43,845 bases of DNA from positions 1-43,845 of the forward strand of contig URCB01000012.1 of NCBI GenBank assembly GCA_900546255.1, given 5' to 3'. The notes below the pieces were generated by a model. It was not told where the DNA came from, did not search any database, and saw only the letters and a program-made list of their open reading frames with translations. Shown here piece after piece: positions 30,781 to 37,359 of the stretch (positions are counted from its first letter, which is position 1; each line of letters begins with the position of its first letter). The position numbers and the translations under genes are program-made. Source of the DNA: an uncultured Eubacteriales bacterium. Lineage in GTDB: Bacteria > Bacillota > Clostridia > Oscillospirales > Oscillospiraceae.

Positions 30781-31404
30781 ATGCCGATATTAGAAGCCTG
30801 TGATGTCCATTACGCCTACGAAACCCACCGCGTGCTGCGGGGCGTCTCCCTCGCTCTGGAGCGGGGCAAACTCTACGCCATTCTAGGACCCTCTGGGTGT
30901 GGAAAGACCTCCTTGCTCTCTCTGCTGGGCGGCTTGGACAGCCCCACCCAAGGGCAAATCCTGTTCGACGGGGAGGACATTGCCCAACACGGCCTGGCCC
31001 GGCACCGGCGAGACCATGTGTCCTTCGTGTTCCAAGCCTATAATCTCATCGACTACCTCACCCCAGTAGAAAACGTGGCCCTGTCTGGAACCCCCCACCC
31101 CCTCCCCCTCGTAGAACAACTGGGGCTGACGCCAGAGGAGGCCCGGCGGCGGATCGCCACCCTTTCCGGGGGGCAGCAGCAGCGGGTGGCCATCGCCCGG
31201 GCTTTGGCCTCCCAGGCGCCGGTCATCCTCGCGGATGAGCCCACCGGCAATTTGGACGCAGACACCGCCCGGGAGATCGCCGGGATTCTCCAGGACAGTG
31301 CCCATGGGGAAAACCGATGCGTGGTCGTGGTCACCCACGACCATGCTCTCGCCAAGAGAGCAGACGTCATACTGCGGCTGAAACGTGGTGTCGTATCCCT
31401 GTGA
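30781..31404 (+). CDS. ABC transporter ATPase, LolD/MacB type
   Basis: A 207-residue nucleotide-binding subunit. Walker A GPSGCGKTSLL (about 34-44), Q-loop FVFQAYNLIDYLTPVENVAL (about 81-100), signature LSGGQQQRVAIARAL (about 129-143), Walker B VILADEPTGNLD (about 149-160) and VVTHDHALAKRAD. The ENVAL and GNLD features are typical of the MacB/LolD/BceA group that pairs with FtsX-like permeases. Start ATG 30781 follows AAAGGAGG; a GTG/TTG further upstream is in frame but without a ribosome binding site. An 8-bp dyad (31390-31397 with 31413-31420) spans the stop but lacks a T-run. Confidence 0.92.
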   Translation: MPILEACDVHYAYETHRVLRGVSLALERGKLYAILGPSGCGKTSLLSLLGGLDSPTQGQILFDGEDIAQHGLARHRRDHVSFVFQAYNLIDYLTPVENVALSGTPHPLPLVEQLGLTPEEARRRIATLSGGQQQRVAIARALASQAPVILADEPTGNLDADTAREIAGILQDSAHGENRCVVVVTHDHALAKRADVILRLKRGVVSL

Positions 31405-31482
31405 ACCACGCCGATACGACAGCGCCGCGCCCTGTTTGCCTGCACGATACCAGGAGAAAGGCAGGAGATCTCGTCTTTTCCC

Positions 31483-31511
31483 TTGCAAACCTTCCCGATT
31501 TTTAGTATAAT
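31483..31511 (+). promoter_or_regulatory. promoter of the parvulin-like gene
   Basis: TTGCAA (31483-31488), 17-nt spacer, TATAAT (31506-31511); leader about 50 nt. Confidence 0.8.
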
Positions 31512-31566
31512 CCATGTTTGTAAACTTTCCTGATCCGCAAACGATAAAGGAGGATGTACAGACATC

Positions 31567-33120
31567 ATGAATCAGTCCCGTTCACAGAAAGAGCCAATGA
31601 GCCGGAAGGCCAAGCTCTATTGGGCCATTGGCATTGTGATTGTCATTCTAGTGGCCGCACTCCTGATCTGGCACAATTTCTTCTATGGCAATAAGAACGC
31701 TGTTGCTGCCACCGTGGGTGACCATGAGTATACCACCACCGAGGTGGCCTACTACTATAACTCCGTTGCCAACAACTACATTTCCCAGGCACAGCAGTAC
31801 TCCCAGCTTGGCATGGACATGGGGTATGACACCTCTCTCTCCCCTTCGGAGCAGACCTATAATGAAGAGGACGGCACCACCTACGCCGACTACTTCCTGC
31901 AGCAGGCCCTGGATCAGCTGCAGCGCGTCACCATCCTGTGCGATGCCGCAGAGCAAGAGGGGTACACCCTGTCGGAGGAAGGGAAACAGTCGGTGGAGGA
32001 CAACATGGACGCCCTGTACACCTACAGTGTGCAGAGCGGTGCCGGTTCTGAGGAATCCTATCTCCGGATGATCTACGGCCGGAATATGACCAAGTCCCTC
32101 TTTGAGGAAATGCTGACCAATGCCATTCTGGCTGACGAATACGCCCAGTCAAAGAGCGACTCCTTCACCTACTCCGACGAGGACCTGGAGACCTACTATG
32201 AGGAGAATGCCGCCTCTCTGGACTCCTACGAATACCGGTATTGTTACATCTATGCTGACATCCCTGAGTCCACCACGGACGAAGACGGCAACACCGTAGA
32301 GCCCACCGAGGAGGAGACCCAGGCCGCCATGGATGCCGCCTCTGCTGAAGCCGATGCCATGGTGGCAGAGGTGCAGAGCGGCACCGACTTTAACACGGCT
32401 GCCCAGAACCACGTCGACGAGGACACCGCCGAGTCCTACACGGATCCGGAGTATAATCATCAGACCGACACCTTGGGCAGCGCCCTCTCCTCCACCTACC
32501 AGGAGTGGCTGACCGATGACAGCCGCCAGGCCGGAGACGTGACCTCCATTGAGATGGAAGGCAGCGGCTACTGCGTGGTCCAGTTCCTGGGGCGGGAGCG
32601 GGATGACAGCAGCTACCAGACCCTGACCTATCGGAACATTGAAGTGGTGGCCGAAACCACCCACAACGATGAGGATGACACCGATCTGCCCACCGAGGAG
32701 CAGCGCGCCGCCGCGGAGAGCGAGGCCCAGTCCCTGCTGGAGCAGTGGCAGTCCGGCGATGCCACCGCAGAGTCCTTCGGCACCCTGGCCCAGGAAAACA
32801 GCGACGACGAAAGCACCCGGGACAACGGCGGCCTCAATGAGAATGCCAACCGGGACAACCTGTCCTCCACCCTCACCGACTGGCTCTTTGCCGATGACCG
32901 CCAGGCTGGGGACACCACCATCGTGGAAGTCACCGACAGCTCCGGCAACGTAACCGGCTACCAAATCCTCTATCTGGAGAGCTTCGGCGAGATTCGTTGG
33001 AAGTACCAGGCCACCAACTCCCTGCGGACCGATGATTACAACGCATGGTACGAGGACCTGCAGGCCTCCTACCCCGCAGAACTCACGGAAGAGGGACAGA
33101 ACATTCCCACCCAGCAGTAA
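31567..33120 (+). CDS. membrane-anchored parvulin-like foldase with two PPIase-type repeats
   Basis: Extracytoplasmic folding factor related to PrsA/SurA, 517 residues. A single N-terminal helix (about 17-39) anchors it; there is no lipobox cysteine, unlike PrsA lipoproteins. A SurA_N-like region (about 50-210) precedes two parvulin-like units: each has a DFNTAAQ / ESFGTLAQ strand-helix element and a repeated S(T/S)xxxWLxxDxRQAGD motif (about 314 and 435), the position of the GxLGxF... PPIase end. It is strongly acidic and Asp/Glu/Thr-rich. Start ATG 31567 lies an unusual 13 nt after AAAGGAGG; a closer ATG (31554) is out of frame. Whether it is catalytically active or a chaperone only is open. 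Confidence 0.85.
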   Translation: MNQSRSQKEPMSRKAKLYWAIGIVIVILVAALLIWHNFFYGNKNAVAATVGDHEYTTTEVAYYYNSVANNYISQAQQYSQLGMDMGYDTSLSPSEQTYNEEDGTTYADYFLQQALDQLQRVTILCDAAEQEGYTLSEEGKQSVEDNMDALYTYSVQSGAGSEESYLRMIYGRNMTKSLFEEMLTNAILADEYAQSKSDSFTYSDEDLETYYEENAASLDSYEYRYCYIYADIPESTTDEDGNTVEPTEEETQAAMDAASAEADAMVAEVQSGTDFNTAAQNHVDEDTAESYTDPEYNHQTDTLGSALSSTYQEWLTDDSRQAGDVTSIEMEGSGYCVVQFLGRERDDSSYQTLTYRNIEVVAETTHNDEDDTDLPTEEQRAAAESEAQSLLEQWQSGDATAESFGTLAQENSDDESTRDNGGLNENANRDNLSSTLTDWLFADDRQAGDTTIVEVTDSSGNVTGYQILYLESFGEIRWKYQATNSLRTDDYNAWYEDLQASYPAELTEEGQNIPTQQ

Positions 33121-33137
33121 TTGGAGTAAATGACCCA

Positions 33138-33170
33138 ATCCCCCCGCGGGCATCGTTCTCGCGGGGGGAT
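33138..33170 (+). terminator. terminator of the parvulin-like gene
   Basis: A perfect 11-bp stem (33138-33148 with 33160-33170), 11-nt loop, followed by GTTTTT. The tcdA ribosome binding site comes right after, so some read-through must feed tcdA unless it has an unrecognised promoter. Confidence 0.85.
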
Positions 33171-33190
33171 GTTTTTGGAGGGATCTGGAG

Positions 33191-33904
33191 ATGAACAACG
33201 AACAGTTTCTGCGCACGGAAATGCTGCTGGGCACTGCCGCGATGGAGCGGCTTGCCCAGGCACATGTGGCAGTCTTTGGTCTAGGGGGCGTGGGGAGCTG
33301 GTGCGCCGAAGCGTTGGCCCGGGCCGGTGTGGGGGCCCTCACCCTGGTGGACCATGACCAGGTGGGGCTGACCAACTTAAACCGCCAGGCAGAAGCCACC
33401 CACACTACCTTGGGATGGGAGAAAACAGATGCCATGGCCGCGCGCCTGCGGGACATCCATCCCCAGTGCGTACTGCACCTGATTCCGGAAAAGTACGAAC
33501 CTGCGCACCGGGAGCGGTTTTTTACAGTCTCCTATGATTACATCGTAGACGCCATTGATCTGGTCTCCTGTAAGCTGGATCTGATCGAGACCGCCCTGGC
33601 CCGGGGTATTCCCATTCTCTCCGCCATGGGAACCGGGAACAAACTGGACCCCTCTCAGTTCCGAGTCGCTGACATCTCCAAAACGGAAGGATGCCCCCTG
33701 GCCCGGGTCATCCGAAAGGAGCTGAAGAGACGGGGGATTCTCCACCACAAGGTGGTTTTTTCCCCAGAACTCCCCGCTGAGGCCGAGCAGAGAGAGGCAC
33801 CCCCTCCCGGCCGGCGTTCCGTCCCCGCCAGCGCACCTTGGGTACCGCCGGTGGCGGGATTCCTCCTGGCGGGCACTGTGATCCGAGACTTGACCCAGGT
33901 ATAA
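33191..33904 (+). CDS. tcdA: tRNA threonylcarbamoyladenosine dehydratase
   Basis: E1-like enzyme of the ThiF/MoeB/HesA superfamily that makes the cyclic form of t6A at tRNA position 37 with ATP. The 237 residues contain the nucleotide fold VAVFGLGGVGSWCAEALARAGVG (about 26-48), LVDHDQVGLTNLNRQ (about 52-66) with the conserved Asp and Arg, YDYIVDAIDLVSCKLDLI (about 116-133) and CPLARVIRKELKRRGI (about 173-188), a TcdA/YgdL hallmark; ThiF and MoeB usually have a zinc CxxC pair that is absent here. GGAGGG lies about 8 nt before ATG 33191. The gene is single and preceded by a terminator. Confidence 0.92.
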   Translation: MNNEQFLRTEMLLGTAAMERLAQAHVAVFGLGGVGSWCAEALARAGVGALTLVDHDQVGLTNLNRQAEATHTTLGWEKTDAMAARLRDIHPQCVLHLIPEKYEPAHRERFFTVSYDYIVDAIDLVSCKLDLIETALARGIPILSAMGTGNKLDPSQFRVADISKTEGCPLARVIRKELKRRGILHHKVVFSPELPAEAEQREAPPPGRRSVPASAPWVPPVAGFLLAGTVIRDLTQV

Positions 33905-33908
33905 ACCA

Positions 33909-33943
33909 CGCCCTCCCCTGGCAAACTATGCCGGAGGAGGGCG
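33909..33943 (+). promoter_or_regulatory. hairpin masking the TSUP ribosome binding site
   Basis: CGCCCTCC (33909-33916) pairs with GGAGGGCG (33936-33943), the right arm being part of the GGAGGAGGG ribosome binding site of the gene starting at 33950. It may double as a weak terminator for tcdA. Confidence 0.5.
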
Positions 33944-33949
33944 ATTGCT

Positions 33950-34315
33950 TTGAAACACTGGAAACCTTGGATGCCCGCTGCCATGGCTGGGGGCGCAGCG
34001 GGCATCGTCAACGGCTTTTTCGGCGGGGGCGGCGGAATGGTGCTGGTCCCCCTGCTCATGTCCCGGTGCGGGCTGGACCGTCGGAGGGCCTTTGCCAACT
34101 CCGTGGCCATTATCTTTCCCCTGTGCGCCCTGTCTGCCGTCATCTACTACGTACGGGGCCATTTGGACGTACTTCAGGCCCTTCCCTATCTGATCGGCGG
34201 GTTGATAGGCGGCCTTATCGGCGGGAAAGTTTTTCAGAAAGTCCCGGTGGTCTGGCTCAAACGGGCTTTTGCCCTGCTGATCCTTTACGGGGCCTGGAGG
34301 GCTTTGGTGGGATGA
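33950..34315 (+). CDS. half-size TSUP (TauE/SafE) transporter, N-terminal type
   Basis: A 121-residue membrane protein with about four helices, corresponding to the first half of TSUP/TauE/SafE sulfite or organosulfonate exporters, which are normally about 250 residues. The conserved glycine-rich repeat is present: AGGAAGIVNGFFGGGGGMVLVPLL (about 13-36), followed by RRAFANSVAIIFPL and the LPYLIGGLIGGLIGGKVF motif. The start is TTG 33950, 8 nt after GGAGGAGGG. Its stop overlaps the start of a second half-size gene, so a heterodimeric transporter is likely. Confidence 0.88.
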   Translation: MKHWKPWMPAAMAGGAAGIVNGFFGGGGGMVLVPLLMSRCGLDRRRAFANSVAIIFPLCALSAVIYYVRGHLDVLQALPYLIGGLIGGLIGGKVFQKVPVVWLKRAFALLILYGAWRALVG

Positions 34316-34731
34316 TGGCTTGGCTGCTCCCCCTGCTCGCCGGCGGGGTCACGGGGGTCCTCTCTGCGTTTGGGATTGGCGGCGGCTCTCTGCTGCTGAT
34401 CTACCTGACCTCCTTCGCCGCCCTGGACCAGCACCAGGCCCAGGGGATCAATCTGCTCTATTTCCTGCCGGCTGCCGCCGCTGCCCTGCCTTCTCACGCG
34501 AAGAATGGACTATTGGAGCAAAGGATCATTCTCCCGGCTGTGGTGACGGGCTTAGCAGCTGCTGGGCTCACGGCTTGGTTATCCAACGCCTTGGATACCA
34601 GTGTGTTACGAAAGCTGTTCGGCCTATTTCTGCTGTATATTGGCCTGACAGAACTCTTTCGGAAGGATAAACCCACCCAGGATACGAAGGATTCGCCCCC
34701 AGCCCCAAAAGGGAAGCGGACTGGCACATAA
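34312..34731 (+). CDS. half-size TSUP (TauE/SafE) transporter, second subunit
   Basis: A 139-residue membrane protein with the same four-helix fold: AGGVTGVLSAFGIGGGSLLLIYLT (about 10-33), HQAQGINLLYFLPAAAAAL, GLLEQRIILPAVVTGLAAAGLTAWL, then FGLFLLYIGLTELFRK and a charged tail. It has 4-nt overlap (ATGA) with the first subunit; a second ATG at 34315 is equally possible. Each subunit resembles one half of the family pseudo-repeat, so together they make a full transporter. The substrate may be sulfite, sulfoacetate or another anion; not readable. Confidence 0.88.
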   Translation: MMAWLLPLLAGGVTGVLSAFGIGGGSLLLIYLTSFAALDQHQAQGINLLYFLPAAAAALPSHAKNGLLEQRIILPAVVTGLAAAGLTAWLSNALDTSVLRKLFGLFLLYIGLTELFRKDKPTQDTKDSPPAPKGKRTGT

Positions 34732-34745
34732 AAGCCAGTCCGCTT
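34714..34745. terminator. terminator after the TSUP pair
   Basis: A perfect 12-bp stem (34714-34725 with 34734-34745) with an 8-nt loop, ending in a six-T run, directly after the second TSUP gene and facing the NhaC gene 31 nt away. Confidence 0.9.
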
Positions 34746-34776
34746 TTTTCAGCGCATACGTTTTACACTCCGCAGG

Positions 34777-36540
34777 TTACCCTGTTACGGTTCTGCGTAT
34801 TTGTTTCATTCTGATAGCCAGCAAAGTCAGGAACATTAACACGAAGGCGATGGGCAAGGCGATGAACGCATTGGGGATGAACCCGGCGATAAGGTAACTG
34901 ACAAAGCTCACCGCCGCCACCGTGATGGCGTAGGGAAGCTGGGTCGACACATGCTGCACATGGTCACACTGTGCCCCTGCCGAGGCCATGATGGTGGTAT
35001 CGGAAATGGGGGAACAGTGGTCCCCGCAGACCGCACCGGCCATGCAGGCAGAAATACAGACCACAGACAGGGGATTGTCCATGGGGAAGACGCTCTGGAC
35101 AATGGGAATCAGCATACCAAAGGTGCCCCAGCTGGTCCCTGTGGCGAAGGCCAGGAAGCAGCCAATGAGAAAAACGATGGCCGGCAGGAACATCTGGACC
35201 TGAGAGGCATTGCTGTACACAAAGTCACGGACGAAAGAGGTCACCCCCAGGGAGTCGGTCATGGCCTTCAAGCTCCAGGCAAAGGTCAGAATCAGAATGG
35301 CAGGAACCATGGCCTTGAACCCCTCCGGGATACAGGACATCATGGTACCAAAGGTCATGGACCGACGGATGGCATAGTAGACGAGGGTGAACACCAGGGC
35401 AAAGGCAGAGCCAAACAGCAACCCCACCGATGCATCCGAATTGGAGAAGGCCGTAATGAAGTCCACCCCATCAAAGAACCCACCGGAATAGATCATGCCA
35501 ATGATACAGCAGACAATGAGGACCAGAATGGGCAGCACCAGGTCCAGCACCCGCCCGTGGCTCTCGTCGTTTTCCTCCTCCAAATTGGCGTAGGGATTCT
35601 CTCCTGAGAAGAGATCGCCTTTTTCCACAGCATTACGCTCGCATCGCGCCATGGGGCCATAGTCGACCTTCATAATGGCAATAAACACCAACATAAAAAT
35701 GGTGAGCAATGCGTAGAAGTTAAAGGGGATGGCCTGAATGAACAGGTTCAGCCCCTGCCCATCTGCGGCAAAGGCAGCCACGGCCGCCGCCCAGGAAGAG
35801 ATGGGGGCGATGATGCAGACAGGCGCCGCCGTAGCATCGATGATATAGGACAACTTTGCCCGGGAAATTTTGTGTTTGTCCGTCACCGGGCGCATCACGC
35901 TGCCGACGGTCAAGCAGTTGAAGTAGTCATCAATGAAGATCAGGCATCCCAGCACCACTGTGGTCAGCTGGGCCCCTACCCGGGACTTGATGTGGGTCTG
36001 GGCCCACCGGCCAAAGGCGGCAGAGCCGCCGGCCCGGTTCATCAGGCATACCATGGCCCCCAGAATCACAAGGAATATAAGGATACCCACATTGTAACTG
36101 TCCGACAGAGAGGCCACGATCCCGTCCAAAAAGACATGGCGGACCGTTCCCTCAAAGCTAAAGTTGGAGTAGAGCAAACCGCCCACCAAAATCCCGATGA
36201 ACAGGGAGGAGTACACCTCCTTGGTGATCAGGGCCAAGGCAATGGCAATCACCGGGGGGAGCAGGCCCCACACCGTATTATAGAAATGGCTGGGGGACTC
36301 CACATACCCGGTTCCCCCGCAGGCGGAACAGAGAAAGCTGCCCCCGCAATCGGAACACGCAGGGTCCTGGCCATAGCAGGTCATGCACAGGCCTGTCTCG
36401 TTGCAGTCTGCACAGACGATCATTTTGCTGCCGGGTTCCTCTGTGGGGTTCCCCGCTGCGGATACCGTGGTACCCAGAGCAGCTACCAACACCACCAAGA
36501 CAGCCAGCAGCGTCAGCCATCGTGGAAAACGTTTTCGCAT
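34777..36540 (-). CDS. nhaC: NhaC-family Na+/H+ antiporter with an exported four-CxxC domain
   Basis: A 587-residue transporter of the NhaC/DcuC-like ion transporter superfamily. The membrane part (about 88-580) has the repeat-family motifs IAPISSWAAAVAAF (about 240) and GTSWGTFGMLIPIV (about 475), with CGDHCSPISDTTIMASAGAQ (about 507). The oddity is the N-terminus: residues 8-29 form a signal-like helix ending SAAG, followed by four CxxC pairs (Cys43/46, 52/55, 62/65, 71/74), with the last reading CSACGGTG as in DnaJ. This places a zinc- or redox-type domain outside the membrane. AAGGAG lies about 8 nt before ATG 36540. Na+/H+ exchange is presumed; a malate-lactate or other substrate cannot be excluded. 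Confidence 0.87.
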   Translation of the reverse strand: MRKRFPRWLTLLAVLVVLVAALGTTVSAAGNPTEEPGSKMIVCADCNETGLCMTCYGQDPACSDCGGSFLCSACGGTGYVESPSHFYNTVWGLLPPVIAIALALITKEVYSSLFIGILVGGLLYSNFSFEGTVRHVFLDGIVASLSDSYNVGILIFLVILGAMVCLMNRAGGSAAFGRWAQTHIKSRVGAQLTTVVLGCLIFIDDYFNCLTVGSVMRPVTDKHKISRAKLSYIIDATAAPVCIIAPISSWAAAVAAFAADGQGLNLFIQAIPFNFYALLTIFMLVFIAIMKVDYGPMARCERNAVEKGDLFSGENPYANLEEENDESHGRVLDLVLPILVLIVCCIIGMIYSGGFFDGVDFITAFSNSDASVGLLFGSAFALVFTLVYYAIRRSMTFGTMMSCIPEGFKAMVPAILILTFAWSLKAMTDSLGVTSFVRDFVYSNASQVQMFLPAIVFLIGCFLAFATGTSWGTFGMLIPIVQSVFPMDNPLSVVCISACMAGAVCGDHCSPISDTTIMASAGAQCDHVQHVSTQLPYAITVAAVSFVSYLIAGFIPNAFIALPIAFVLMFLTLLAIRMKQIRRTVTG

Positions 36541-36573
36541 ATGGTTCTCTCCTTACTCTCTTTTTGTTCCCTT

Positions 36574-36601
36574 ATCGTAGCACCTTTTAAAAAAATGTCA
36601 A
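36574..36601 (-). promoter_or_regulatory. promoter of the nhaC-type gene
   Basis: On the minus strand TTGACA (36596-36601), 16-nt A/T-rich spacer, TACGAT (36574-36579). Confidence 0.65.
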
Positions 36602-36670
36602 CAAAATTCTCGGTTTTTCTCGAAACAGATGAGCGCCCTTCTGCCTCTCCCCAGGCAAAACTCTAGGCAT

Positions 36671-36707
36671 AAAACAGACCACTCCAAAGATTGGAGTGGT
36701 CTGTTTT
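36671..36707. terminator. terminator downstream of the DUF4330-like gene
   Basis: A perfect 16-bp stem (36671-36686 with 36692-36707) with a 5-nt loop. The minus strand ends in TTTT, and the plus strand in TTTTTTT. It lies 37 nt after the stop of the minus-strand gene at 36744 and also insulates the nhaC promoter. Confidence 0.92.
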
Positions 36708-36743
36708 TTTGCACGATTTATGAAGCGGGGCAACGATCCCAGT

Positions 36744-37271
36744 TTACTCTCCGCTGCCCAAACTGGTGCGCTCACAACTGGTGATGACACCATGCTCCAG
36801 CTCAAAGAGATCTGTTTTTACAATGTGGGATTTGCCCACCCGGATTTCCTGGCTGCCCAATTCGCTGGACACGGTATTTTGAATGGTACCCTCAATGGTA
36901 AAGACCAGGTCATAGGTACCAGAACTGACCCGTTGCAGCTCCTGGCTGCCAGTATTGGAATTCCAAACCATTTGATAGGTGTCGTTTTCTACCGGCGTCC
37001 CCTCTACTGCGGTGACGTAGGCATCCAGCATTTCATTGGAGGACATAAGCTGGCTGGGCAGGCTTTCCTGGATAAACTCGTAGACCTCCGGCTCGACCCC
37101 TTCTACTTTTACGGTGTAGACGATCTTTTGCCCTCCCCCGGACATAGCTCCGTTGGAAAACACCAGCTTATACCCAACCAACGCCAGTACGACGATAATG
37201 AGCAGAATGACAATCAGGTCAATCACATTCAGTTTTCCAAAAATTTTTCCTTTTTGATCGATTGCACGCAT
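36744..37271 (-). CDS. DUF4330-like single-pass membrane protein
   Basis: A 175-residue protein with an N-terminal cytoplasmic segment (RAIDQKGKIFGKLNVIDL), one membrane helix (about 17-38, VIDLIVILLIIVVLALVGYKL) and an extracytoplasmic beta-rich domain (about 50-170: KIVYTVKVEGVEPEVYEFI, TYDLVFTIEGTI). This architecture with KGKxFGKxNxID matches DUF4330 proteins often found beside csaB in clostridia. Function unknown; proximity to the CsaB fusion suggests a role in wall polysaccharide or S-layer attachment. The GGAGG ribosome binding site fixes ATG 37271; the longer frame to 37673 overlaps the divergent gene. It has its own promoter (37312-37340). Confidence 0.85.
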   Translation of the reverse strand: MRAIDQKGKIFGKLNVIDLIVILLIIVVLALVGYKLVFSNGAMSGGGQKIVYTVKVEGVEPEVYEFIQESLPSQLMSSNEMLDAYVTAVEGTPVENDTYQMVWNSNTGSQELQRVSSGTYDLVFTIEGTIQNTVSSELGSQEIRVGKSHIVKTDLFELEHGVITSCERTSLGSGE

Positions 37272-37287
37272 AGAGAACCTCCGTCGC

Positions 37288-37316
37288 TTGACCATTCTTT
37301 TAAACCTCTGTATAAT
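37288..37316 (+). promoter_or_regulatory. promoter of the glycosyltransferase-CsaB gene
   Basis: TTGACC (37288-37293), 17-nt spacer, TATAAT (37311-37316); start near 37323. Its -10 overlaps the -10 of the opposite promoter. Confidence 0.85.
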
Positions 37317-37340
37317 AACATAGAATTTTCCATTCCACAA
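37312..37340 (-). promoter_or_regulatory. promoter of the DUF4330-like gene
   Basis: On the minus strand TTGTGG (37335-37340), 17-nt spacer, TATTAT (37312-37317), overlapping five of six bases of the plus-strand -10. RNA polymerase can occupy only one of the two at a time. Confidence 0.6.
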
Positions 37341-37359
37341 GACCTTTTTGGAGGATCCC

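Noticed and set aside
32149..33456. Long minus-strand frame opposite the parvulin-like gene
   Set aside because: Valine/glycine-rich antisense of an acidic repeat protein; crosses the terminator at 33138-33170.
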